A DNA stretch of 64,000 nt, taken from NCBI RefSeq assembly GCF_000426445.1, contig NZ_AUFJ01000012.1:1-64000 (forward strand), given 5' to 3'. This DNA comes from Brevibacterium album DSM 18261 (lineage in GTDB: Bacteria; Actinomycetota; Actinomycetes; Actinomycetales; Brevibacteriaceae). Of the stretch, positions 9,035 through 18,160 are shown one piece after another (the stretch's first letter is position 1; each line of letters starts with the position of its first letter). The notes under the pieces are model-generated. The model worked only from the letters and a program-made list of their open reading frames with translations, made no database searches and was not told where the DNA came from. The position numbers and the translations under genes were made by a program.

Positions 9035-9975
9035 CAGCGTCCGGCCCCTGCGAGAGCCTCGGCGTCCTCAGTGCGGTTGGCGGTCTCGACCATCGCAGCC
9101 TGCTCCGCCGCTGACTTCTCCATGAACGACTGCAGGATCTCCGGAGTCATCTCGTACACCGTCGGATAGGCACCGATCGGGACGACGGTGTGGAGCACGC
9201 GGTCGGGGTAGACGCTCACGAGGTTGTAGCCCTGCGCCCCGTCCATTCCGCGGGCGGCCGGGTGCCTCACCTGGATGTCCTGGGTGTAGCAGGTCGCCGA
9301 GGCGACGGAGACCGGGATGCCGCCGGCGAAGGTCGAGGTCGTGCTGTAGTGGAGATGGCCGCCCAGGACGCCCCGGACGTCGGTGCCCTCGATCACCTCC
9401 GCCAGGCGGTGCTGCTCCTTGAGCTCGACGAGGGGGAGCAGGCCCAGCATGCTGGGCACCGGCGGGTGGTGCAGACCGATGAGGGTGCCGTGCTCCGCGG
9501 GGGAGGCGAGCTCCTCGGCCAGCCACTCGAGCTGCGCGTCGGTGAGCTCCCCGTGGTGGCGACCAGGCACCGTCGAGTCCAGCGCGATGACGCGCAGACC
9601 GGCCACGTCGAAGACCCGGTCCACCGGTTCCTGCGTGGGATCGAGGTCGAGGAGGCCCGAGCGGAACTCCGGACGCGCGTCGTGGTTGCCCATGATCCAG
9701 ATGAGCTCCGCTCCGTAGTCGGCGCACACCGGCTCCACGAGTGCGCGCAGGCGGCGGTAGGCATCGGGCTGACCCGCGTCCGCGAGATCGCCGGTGAAGA
9801 CGAGAGCGTCCGGTGCGATGGAGGACTTCCTCAGCCCGTCGAACAGCCGCGCCAGATTGGCATCCGAATCGACCTTGTCATGGAGGAGCGCATCGTCCTC
9901 GACGAAGTGCGTGTCGGAGATGTGCAGGATCGTGTGGCTGGGCTCGGGGTGCTGCGGGGTGTGCTGGTCGAACAT
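9034..9975 (-). CDS. Metallophosphodiesterase (cyclic-nucleotide PDE class III / GpdQ-like)
   Basis: A 313-residue calcineurin-like phosphoesterase with all five metal-binding motifs: DTH (21-23), GDLADAG (62-68), GNHD (96-99), HHPP (169-172) and GHLHY (206-210). The family includes CpdA cyclic-AMP phosphodiesterase and GpdQ, which hydrolyses glycerophosphodiesters. No signal peptide is present, so it acts in the cytoplasm. It sits between the binding protein/phosphatase genes and ugpA and overlaps ugpA by one base. This placement suggests it hydrolyses the imported phosphodiester rather than acting on cAMP, but sequence alone does not settle this. Confidence 0.85.
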   Translation of the reverse strand: MFDQHTPQHPEPSHTILHISDTHFVEDDALLHDKVDSDANLARLFDGLRKSSIAPDALVFTGDLADAGQPDAYRRLRALVEPVCADYGAELIWIMGNHDARPEFRSGLLDLDPTQEPVDRVFDVAGLRVIALDSTVPGRHHGELTDAQLEWLAEELASPAEHGTLIGLHHPPVPSMLGLLPLVELKEQHRLAEVIEGTDVRGVLGGHLHYSTTSTFAGGIPVSVASATCYTQDIQVRHPAARGMDGAQGYNLVSVYPDRVLHTVVPIGAYPTVYEMTPEILQSFMEKSAAEQAAMVETANRTEDAEALAGAGR

Positions 9976-10025
9976 GGCGGTGACTCCCGTTCTGCTGTGG
10001 TGAAGGATGGTGACAGTGGGCGCGA

Positions 10026-10798
10026 TCAGTGCACGAGCGCGCCGCGCGCGGCGTCGAGGGCCTCCGGGCCGAACCCGTGCGTCTCCAGATAACCGGCCGC
10101 ACCGCCGAACTCCTCGTCGATGCGGTCGAGCAGCGAGGCGATGAGGGCGCCGGGCTCTGCGTCGCGATCCCCACGATGTCCACGCCCGCGGCCTCGGCCG
10201 CTGCGATGTCCCGGCCCGCGAGCGCCTGCTGCGCCCACGCGCCGGCGAGATTGGCCGCAGTGGCCGCGTAGTCGGCGACCACGGCCTCCCTCCGCACTCC
10301 GACCGCGTCGAGGAGGAGGGCGGCGAGGACGCCGGTGCGATCCTTGCCCGCGGTGCAGTGGAAGACCACGGGACCGGGGGAGAGGACCACGTGGCCGGCG
10401 GCGAGGGCGAGCTGGGTGCCGCGGGTCTCGATCATCATCCGGTAGATTTCCGCGAGATCGAGCGTCGCGTCGGGCGCCAGCTGGGCCTCGACCGCAGCGG
10501 CGGCGAACACGGGCGCGTGGACGACCTCGACCTCGGCGCGGTCGAGGGCGCTGGGCATCTGCGCGAGCTCCCCGTCGTGGCGGAGATCGACGATCCGCCG
10601 GACCCCGAGGGCGCGCAGATGCGCCCGCCCCGCATCGTCGAGCAGGTGAAGGGCATCGGAGCGGAACACGCGGCCGGTGCGCACGGTGCCTCCGCCGGTG
10701 AGCGGCAGTCCGCCCAGATCGCGGAAGTTGTGCGTGCCCACGACAGGCAGCGGCGGACGGGTGCCGAGAGCGGTGTCTGCAGTCATGTCCGATCTCAT
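10026..10798 (-). pseudogene. Tyrosine/serine protein phosphatase (PTP type), frameshifted near its C-terminus
   Basis: A DSP/PTP-fold phosphatase. The N-terminal frame from the ATG at 10798 contains THNFRDLGG (22-30), IVDLRHDGE and the catalytic P-loop FHCTAGKDRTG with Cys148 and Arg154. At about 10160-10170 the frame breaks. The expected C-terminal helix, GALIASLLDRIDEEFGG then GYLETHGF, is in another frame and stops at 10026. A deletion of one (or four) bases explains it. The start overlaps the ugpB stop as ATGA. The catalytic loop lies upstream of the break, so a truncated protein with an altered tail might retain activity. A sequencing error is equally possible. Similar phosphatases act on phosphotyrosine or on small phosphorylated substrates; here the context suggests the latter. 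Confidence 0.75.
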
Positions 10799-12201
10799 TC
10801 CTCGATGAGCGCCTGGGAGCGCTCGGCGGCCTCGGGCAGCGTGGTCCCGGCGTCCTCGCCCTGGAAGACGGCGTCCTGGATCGCGGTGTCCAGCAGCCGG
10901 TCGACCTCCTGGAACTGCTCTCCCGGATACGCCTTCGCGGGAACGAGCCTGTCCAGCTGCTCGAGGTTGGGGGTGACGAGCGGGTTCTCCTCGACCCACG
11001 AGTGGAGGGGGCCGCCGGCCTCGGTCATGGTGGACCTCAGCGGGAGGTAGCCGATCTCGGTGGTGATCACCTCGTAGGCGCGCGGTGAGGTCATGAACTG
11101 CATGAACTCCCAGGCGGCCGCCTGCTTCTCGGGCTCCTGGGCGAGGATGACGAGCGCCGAGCCGGAATTGGTGGGTGCGGTCTCCTGCTCCCCGAACTGC
11201 GGCATGTGATCCGTGCCCAGCGTCCAGCCGCCCGCCTCGGCGCCCTGCATGAACGTGGACTGGAGCGCCGAGGTCGTCAGCTGGAATGCCGCGGTCCCTC
11301 CGCGGCCGAAGGTGTCGTACTGGCTCATCTCGTCCTCATTGCTGAGGACGCCCGCCTTGTACATGTCCTGGAAGACCTCGACGGTCTCCACGGCCTCGGG
11401 CGAGCCGAACTCGATCTCCGAGCGGTCCTCGGAGATGACGTCCGCGCCGTTGGAGAAGAACAGCCCCTGCATGCACCAGCTGCCGCCTGTGACGACGCAG
11501 GGGACGTTGAGCGCGGGCTCGCCGGTCTCCTCGGAGACCTGCTCCGCGAGCGCTGCGACGGAGTCCCAGGTGGAGTAGTCGGCCGCGGCCGGATCGATGC
11601 CGGCCTCCTCCAACACGGTCTCGTTGATCCACAGCACGGGCGTCGAGAAGACATAGGGCATACCGGTCGTCCGCCCGTCGATGTCCGCGAGGACGCGAGC
11701 GCGTTCGTGGAAGGGGTATTCGCCGCCGAAGTGCTCTGCGAGCGCCTCCTCGCCCACGAGCTCGGTGAGATTCGCCGCCTGGAGGCCGGACTGGGCGAAG
11801 TCCAGCTGCCCGAAGCCGAACTGGCCCACATCGGGCGGTGAGCCGGCGAGCAGTTGCTGCTGGGCGGACGACACGATGTTCGCGACCTCGACGCCCTGGC
11901 CGGTGACGCTGATGTGAGGGTGTTCGGCCTCGAACTCCTCGATGAGGCCGGTGATGGCGTCGTCCCACATGCCGCCGCCGTTGAGGTTGTACGACTCGAA
12001 GACGATCTCGATCTGCTCGTCCCCGGAGAGCTCGGGGAGCGTGCCGCTCGCCGAGGTCTCGCCCCCGGTGTCCGCGGCGCCGGCGGTGACGCAGGCGGAG
12101 AGCAGGAGCGCCGAGGCGGCGGCGAGGGAGGCTGCGGGGGCGAGACGGCCGGGGCCGGGAAGGCGGCGGGGACTGCAGCGGCGGATGAGGGGGATGTGCA
12201 T
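10795..12201 (-). CDS. ugpB: Extracellular solute-binding lipoprotein of the ugp-like importer
   Basis: A 468-residue family 1 solute-binding protein. It starts at the ATG at 12199-12201 with AGAGGAA upstream. The signal peptide has an arginine-rich n-region, an alanine/leucine core and the lipobox LLLSAC, so the cysteine is lipidated and the protein is anchored outside the membrane. The mature part has SYNLNGGGMWDDAITGLIEEFEAEHP, typical of sugar and glycerol-phosphate binding proteins, and VLWINETVLEEAGI and EKQAAAWEFMQFMTSP further on. It lies between the ATPase gene (55 bp upstream) and the phosphatase gene (4-bp overlap). It captures the substrate and delivers it to the two permeases. 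The class is secure; the ligand is not. Confidence 0.88.
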   Translation of the reverse strand: MHIPLIRRCSPRRLPGPGRLAPAASLAAASALLLSACVTAGAADTGGETSASGTLPELSGDEQIEIVFESYNLNGGGMWDDAITGLIEEFEAEHPHISVTGQGVEVANIVSSAQQQLLAGSPPDVGQFGFGQLDFAQSGLQAANLTELVGEEALAEHFGGEYPFHERARVLADIDGRTTGMPYVFSTPVLWINETVLEEAGIDPAAADYSTWDSVAALAEQVSEETGEPALNVPCVVTGGSWCMQGLFFSNGADVISEDRSEIEFGSPEAVETVEVFQDMYKAGVLSNEDEMSQYDTFGRGGTAAFQLTTSALQSTFMQGAEAGGWTLGTDHMPQFGEQETAPTNSGSALVILAQEPEKQAAAWEFMQFMTSPRAYEVITTEIGYLPLRSTMTEAGGPLHSWVEENPLVTPNLEQLDRLVPAKAYPGEQFQEVDRLLDTAIQDAVFQGEDAGTTLPEAAERSQALIEE

Positions 12202-12256
12202 GCGCGGTTCCTCTGGGTGACGTGACGAAGGAGAGGGAGGGGATGAGGGGGTGCGA

Positions 12257-13474
<1,218 letters not shown>

Positions 13475-13595
13475 GATTCACCTCAGTCCGCGGAATGGCA
13501 TTACACGGAAGATTGTGAAGGTGAAACGTTAATCCACAGCGACGGCGGGGCGAACAGGACGATGGGCCGAGGCGAACCCGAGGGGAGCTCGGCCC
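13475..13595 (-). promoter_or_regulatory. Leader region between rpiR and the ugp-like operon
   Basis: A 121-bp, comparatively AT-richer gap before the first operon gene. On the minus strand, TTCACC/TTCACA repeats precede GTGTAATGCC, a weak -10-like sequence about 40 bp before the GTG. It is the obvious place for an operator of the adjacent RpiR-type regulator. I cannot define one with confidence. Confidence 0.3.
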
Positions 13596-14489
13596 TCAGC
13601 CGCCGGTGAGCCCGCCTGCGTCGCCGAACTGCTCATCCGTCATGGCCGCGACCGTCTCGATCATGCGATCGGAGACGGCGGTGTTGCCCTGGACCCGCTC
13701 CATGACTGCGGTGTGCAGCGCTCCCAGGAGGACGATCTGGACGATGTTGCTGCCCACGCGGTCCTCCTTCCACTGTCCGTAGGTGGCGCCGGTCACGAGG
13801 GCGATGTCCGCGACCTCGGCGAGCGGGGTCCGGGCGTACGCGGTCAGGCCCACCACGGCGGCGCCGGCGTCCCTGGCGCCGCGCGCGATCGTCAGTGTGA
13901 GGGCGTTCGACCCGCTCTCGCTGATGACGAGGCACGCATCGCCGGGGCGCAGGCCGTTGGCGGCGAGCAGCTGGAGCATGGCGTCCGCGGGAGCCTCGCA
14001 GACCCGCTCCGAGGCGAGGAACCGCACCGCGAGTCCCTGGGCGACGGGGCCGGAGCCGCCGGTGCCGGCGATGAGCAGGCGCCGCGCGCCCGACAGCGCC
14101 GTGACGGCCTGGTCGAAGGCGTCGAAGTCGACGGTGCCGTAGGCCTCCGCGAGCGCCTGGGCGGCATTGTCGAACGCGGACCGGACAGTCCCGCGGTCGC
14201 CCGCCTCCGTCTGGGAGCGCTGGTCGGACGAGCGGGATCCCATCTCGCGCGCCAGGAGGAGCCGGAGGTGCTGATAGCCCCGGAACCCCAGGTTCTGACA
14301 CGTGCGGCTCACTGTCGCCGCAGAGGTGCCGGCACGTGCCGCCATCGCCGCCGTCGAGGCGTCGAGCACGGATTCCGGGCTGTTCACGAACTCTGCGGCG
14401 ACCCGCTGTTCGCTGGGGATGAGCGAGGGGAGGATGGATCTGATGTGGCCGAGCGTGCCGCCGCTCGCCTGCCCGTGCGGAATCGTCAT
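13596..14489 (-). CDS. RpiR/MurR-family transcriptional regulator (HTH-SIS)
   Basis: A 297-residue regulator. The N-terminal HTH_6 domain (about 10-85) has LIPSEQRVAAEFVNSPESVL and the recognition helix AGTSAATVSRTCQNLGFRGY. The SIS domain (about 115-265) has RRLLIAGTGGSGPVAQ and GDACLVISESGSNALT, a phosphosugar-binding pocket. Such regulators sense sugar phosphates and control nearby uptake and catabolic genes. It lies immediately upstream of, and in the same direction as, the ugp-like operon, making it the likely regulator. It is divergent from fmdB. Confidence 0.88.
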   Translation of the reverse strand: MTIPHGQASGGTLGHIRSILPSLIPSEQRVAAEFVNSPESVLDASTAAMAARAGTSAATVSRTCQNLGFRGYQHLRLLLAREMGSRSSDQRSQTEAGDRGTVRSAFDNAAQALAEAYGTVDFDAFDQAVTALSGARRLLIAGTGGSGPVAQGLAVRFLASERVCEAPADAMLQLLAANGLRPGDACLVISESGSNALTLTIARGARDAGAAVVGLTAYARTPLAEVADIALVTGATYGQWKEDRVGSNIVQIVLLGALHTAVMERVQGNTAVSDRMIETVAAMTDEQFGDAGGLTGG

Positions 14490-14683
14490 GCGGCGGTTCT
14501 ACCATGCCCAGGTTGCGTGCAGTGGCTTCGCGCACCTCTCGTCCCTCCGGGTTCCCCTCGCAATCCCCGCGCCTCCCGCCCCTACCGAACCTACAGGGTC
14601 GCAATATATGCGCTGACGCTTATCCTGGGAGGACAGGTGGGTGTGCCGCAGAGCACAGCCGTGTGTGAGAACGGAAGGACCGC

Positions 14684-14971
14684 ATGCCGATCTACGAGTT
14701 CCGCTGCGAGAACGCGCATCGCCACGACCACACCCTTCCCATGAGCCGCTCGGACAGCACCCTCGCGTGCCCGGAGTGCGGGGCGGAGTCCCGCCGCCTC
14801 ATGAGCGCGCCCCGCTTGGGCAGGCTCGGCTCCGCCGAGGCGAAGCTCATCGCCCGCACGGAGTCCACGGCCCAGACTCCCGGCGTCGTCAGCAGCGTCC
14901 CCGGCGCGGGGAGCCGCAGGCCCACCACGACCACCCGCGATCCGCGCCACGCGAAGCTTCCGCGTCCCTGA
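14684..14971 (+). CDS. fmdB: FmdB-family zinc-ribbon protein
   Basis: A 95-residue small protein opening MPIYEFRCEN and carrying CPECG, so one zinc-ribbon half has the usual CPxCG knuckle while the first half keeps only one cysteine (RCEN). Members of the FmdB family were first found next to formamidase and are proposed regulators or accessory proteins. The C-terminal half is basic and low in complexity. It lies 55 bp before fmdA in the same direction. A candidate -10 TTATCC (14619-14624) precedes it. Confidence 0.8.
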   Translation: MPIYEFRCENAHRHDHTLPMSRSDSTLACPECGAESRRLMSAPRLGRLGSAEAKLIARTESTAQTPGVVSSVPGAGSRRPTTTTRDPRHAKLPRP

Positions 14972-15026
14972 CGCGGAACCCCGGCGGTCCCGCGCAGAGG
15001 GGCCGCCTCTCATGTGAGGAGAGAAG

Positions 15027-16283
15027 ATGCCCCAGAACGTATTTCCCCTCGATTCCTCCGCCCCCTTCACCGAGCAGCAGATCCTCGGCCACAACCGCTG
15101 GCACCCGGACATCCCGCCGGCGGTCACCGTGAAGCCCGGCGACACCTTCCGCGTGGACTGCCGCGAATGGTTCGACGGCTACATCAGGAACGACGATTCG
15201 GCCGAGGACATCGCCACGGCACCCCTGCACACCGTCCACACCCTCTCCGGTCCGTTCCGCATCGAGGGTGCGCAGCCCGGGGACCTCCTCGTCGTGGACA
15301 TCCTCGACGTCGGCCCCATCCCGCAGGAAGACTCGGGCCCGCTGGCCGGCCAGGGCTGGGGCTACACCGGCATCTTCGCCAAGCGCAACGGCGGCAGCTT
15401 CCTCACCGATCAGTTCCCGGACGCCTACAAGGCCGTGTGGGACTTCAGCGGGGACAGGGCCACCTCCCGCCACGTGCCCGGCGTCGAATTCACCGGCATG
15501 ATCCACCCCGGCCTCATGGGCACCGCCCCTTCGCCGGAGCTGCTGAAGAAGTGGAACGCGCGCGAGGCCGCTCTCATCGCGACGGACCCGCACCGCGTGC
15601 CCGCGCTCGCCCTGCCGCCGGAGCCCGAGGGCGCCATTCTCGGAGGCGTGCCCGAGGCCGAGGCCGCCCGCGTGGCAGGAGAGGCCGCCCGCACCGCGCC
15701 TCCGCGGGAGAACGGCGGCAATCAGGACATCAAGAACCTCACGAAGGGCACCCGCGTCTTCTACCCCGTGTTCGTGGAAGGGGCGAACTTCTCCGTGGGC
15801 GACCTCCACTTCTCCCAGGGCGACGGCGAGATCACCTTCTGCGGCGGCATCGAGATGGGCGGCTTCATCGACTTCCACGTGGACGTCATCAAGGGCGGCA
15901 TGGAGAAGTACAACGTCACGGAGAACGCGATCTTCATGCCGGGCAACACCGCGCCCCAGCACAGCCAGTGGCTCTCGTTCTCCGGCACCTCGGTCACCCT
16001 CGACGGCGAACAGCGCTATCTCGACTCGCACCTCGCCTACCAGCGCGCATGCCTCCACGCCATCGACTACCTCTCGACCTTCGGCTGGTCTAAGGAGCAG
16101 GCCTACCTGCTGCTGGGCGCGGCACCCGTCGAGGGCCGCTTCTCCGGCGTGGTGGACATCCCCAACGCCTGCGCGACCGTCTACCTCCCGCTCGACATCT
16201 TCGACATCGACATCCGGCCGGGCGCGGGCGAGGTGCCGCGCATCGACCCGGGCATCGGCGCGCCTCGGGCGAGTGTGAGCTGA
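15027..16283 (+). CDS. fmdA: Formamidase (acetamidase/formamidase family)
   Basis: A 418-residue cytoplasmic enzyme hydrolysing formamide to formate and ammonia. It starts MPQNVFPLDSS after AGGAGAG. Family landmarks are GHNRWHPDIPPAVTVKPGDTF, VHTLSGPFRIEGAQPGDLLVVDIL, GWGYTGIFAKRNGG, FTGMIHPGLMGTAPS, GANFSVGDLHFSQGDGE and the C-terminal segment VDIPNACATVYLP. Length and motif order match characterised FmdA. It follows fmdB. Its product, formate, is the substrate of the formate dehydrogenase encoded about 36 kb to the right, a link that is suggestive rather than proven. Confidence 0.92.
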   Translation: MPQNVFPLDSSAPFTEQQILGHNRWHPDIPPAVTVKPGDTFRVDCREWFDGYIRNDDSAEDIATAPLHTVHTLSGPFRIEGAQPGDLLVVDILDVGPIPQEDSGPLAGQGWGYTGIFAKRNGGSFLTDQFPDAYKAVWDFSGDRATSRHVPGVEFTGMIHPGLMGTAPSPELLKKWNAREAALIATDPHRVPALALPPEPEGAILGGVPEAEAARVAGEAARTAPPRENGGNQDIKNLTKGTRVFYPVFVEGANFSVGDLHFSQGDGEITFCGGIEMGGFIDFHVDVIKGGMEKYNVTENAIFMPGNTAPQHSQWLSFSGTSVTLDGEQRYLDSHLAYQRACLHAIDYLSTFGWSKEQAYLLLGAAPVEGRFSGVVDIPNACATVYLPLDIFDIDIRPGAGEVPRIDPGIGAPRASVS

Positions 16284-16379
16284 GCGGCGCGGACGGAATT
16301 CGGCCTCGGCGCGAACCGGCTGGGTGCTGAACCCACGGGGAGCCCGAGGCCGGCGCGCGCGGCCTGAGCGGCGCGGGCC

Positions 16380-16410
16380 GCTGAGCGGCGGGACGCACCC
16401 GCCGCTCAGC
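16380..16410. terminator. Strong hairpin after fmdA
   Basis: A perfect 13-bp stem, GCTGAGCGGCGGG / CCCGCCGCTCAGC, with loop ACGCA, about 97 bp past the fmdA stop. There is no T-run. It probably ends the fmdBA transcript. Confidence 0.6.
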
Positions 16411-16563
16411 CGCTCCCTGCCACCCTGTCGTCTCGTGCTGCTCCCCGCCCTTCCGCCGCACTCCTGTTAGTCTGCGACTGAGTGAACGATTGATAGGTGC
16501 CGGTGCCGCGAGCCCCTCCACCGCGCAGCGCCGGTCCTGCACGTATGCAACGAAGGAGTTGTC

Positions 16564-18117
16564 GTGGACCTCGAATTCCGCCTCGCCCGCACCCATCTGC
16601 CCATCGCGGGCCTCTTCCGCCATGCCCACGAGGTGCCCGACGCCCTGGCGCTCACGGACGATCGCCTCACCGCCGACGGCTCGCCGGCACCGGATGCGCA
16701 GCGCCTCACCTACGGCGAGCTCCTGGAGCGGGTGAAGGCGGCAGCAGGACGTTTGGCACAGGCCGGGGTGGAGCGCGGCGACCGCGTGGCTCTCGTGGCC
16801 GGCAACTGCGTCGAGTACCCGATCATCACGAACGCCGCCAACTACCTCGGCGCCATCATCGTGCCCGTGAACTTCCGGCTCGCGGCCGGGGAGATCGCCT
16901 ACATCCTCGGCCACAGCGATCCGAAGGCCGTCGTGGTCGACGAGGAGCGCGAGGCGGTGACCCGCGAGTCGACGGAGTCCCTCGATGTCGCCGTCCTGGG
17001 GCTCGCGCAGACCGCGGCACCGGCGGAGGACGGTGCCGCCTTCCCCGATCCCGTCCTCTGCTCGCTCGAGGACGACCAGGCCATCATGTACACCTCGGGG
17101 ACGACCGGCCGCCCCAAGGGCGCCGTCCTCACCTACTCGAACTTCCTCTCGACCACCATGCGCTCCTCGGCATCCTGGGCGTACCACCCCGAGCGCGACA
17201 GCGTGCTCGTGGCCTCGCCGATGTTCCACATCGCCGCATTCAACGTCATGACGACCACGCTCGCGAACGCCTGCACGTGCGTCATCGTGCCCTCGACGGG
17301 CTTCGACGCCGGCCACCTCCTCGACGTCATGGCCGCCCACGGCGTCTCGCGGACCTTCATGGTCCCCGCGCAGTGGCAGCTCATGGCCGATGAGCAGCGG
17401 AGGTCCCCGCGGGACGTCGACCTCCGGTTCTGGTCGTGGGGCGCGGCACCCGCCACCGAATCGCTGCTCACCCTGCTGCGCGAGACCTTCCCCGAGGCCG
17501 GCAGCCAGGCCGCCTTCGGCCAGACGGAGACGACCGCCTCCGGGGTCTCGCTGGGGCACGAGGACTCCCTGCGCAAGCTCGGCTCTGTGGGCCGGCCCGA
17601 CCGCTCCTACTCCATCCGGGTGGTCGACGCGAAGATGAACGACGTGGCACCCGGCGAGGTCGGGGAGATCGTGTACCGCGGGCCGGGCGTCATGGACCGC
17701 TTCTGGAACGACGAGGCCGCCACGGAGGAGGCCTTCCGCGGCGGCTGGTTCCACTCCGGGGACCTGGTGCGCCGGGACGAGGAGGGCTTCATCTACGTGG
17801 TGGACCGGGTCAAGGACATGATCATCTCCGGCGGCGAGAACATCTACTGCGCCGAGGTGGAGAACGTCCTCGCCTGGCATCCGCAGGTCGCCGAGGTGGC
17901 GGTGGTCGGCCGCAAGGATCCCCAGTGGGGCGAGGTCCCCGTGGCGATCGTCGTGCCGGCGTCCGACGAGGAGCCGCCCACGCTCGAGGACCTGCGCGCG
18001 TTCGCCGACGGGAAGCTCGCCCGCTACAAGCTGCCCAAGGCGATCAGAGTCGTCGACGCCTTCCCGCGCTCCGGCACCGGCAAGGTGCAGAAGACGGTCC
18101 TGCGCGAGACCGTCTGA
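16564..18117 (+). CDS. Acyl-CoA synthetase / AMP-dependent ligase
   Basis: A 517-residue ANL-superfamily enzyme that activates a carboxylic acid as acyl-AMP and then acyl-CoA. The P-loop is YTSGTTGRPKGAV (from residue 176). The A5 motif is AFGQTETTASGV, A7 is WFHSGDLVRRDEEGFIYVVDR, and the hinge is VKDMIISGGENIY. The C-terminal catalytic lysine motif is PRSGTGKVQKTVLRE. Translation starts at GTG (16564) with AAGGAG eight bases upstream. The length fits medium/long-chain fatty acid ligases, but substrate cannot be read from sequence. It is monocistronic and convergent with the helicase gene. Confidence 0.88.
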   Translation: MDLEFRLARTHLPIAGLFRHAHEVPDALALTDDRLTADGSPAPDAQRLTYGELLERVKAAAGRLAQAGVERGDRVALVAGNCVEYPIITNAANYLGAIIVPVNFRLAAGEIAYILGHSDPKAVVVDEEREAVTRESTESLDVAVLGLAQTAAPAEDGAAFPDPVLCSLEDDQAIMYTSGTTGRPKGAVLTYSNFLSTTMRSSASWAYHPERDSVLVASPMFHIAAFNVMTTTLANACTCVIVPSTGFDAGHLLDVMAAHGVSRTFMVPAQWQLMADEQRRSPRDVDLRFWSWGAAPATESLLTLLRETFPEAGSQAAFGQTETTASGVSLGHEDSLRKLGSVGRPDRSYSIRVVDAKMNDVAPGEVGEIVYRGPGVMDRFWNDEAATEEAFRGGWFHSGDLVRRDEEGFIYVVDRVKDMIISGGENIYCAEVENVLAWHPQVAEVAVVGRKDPQWGEVPVAIVVPASDEEPPTLEDLRAFADGKLARYKLPKAIRVVDAFPRSGTGKVQKTVLRETV

Positions 18118-18131
18118 GCCGAGGGCCCTGA

Positions 18132-18155
18132 GCGGGGAGCCTCGCGGCTCCCCGC
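18132..18155. terminator. Bidirectional terminator between acyl-CoA ligase and helicase genes
   Basis: A perfect 10-bp stem, GCGGGGAGCC / GGCTCCCCGC, around a TCGC tetraloop, sits in the 43-bp gap between two convergent stop codons. Confidence 0.75.
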
Positions 18156-18160
18156 CGCCG

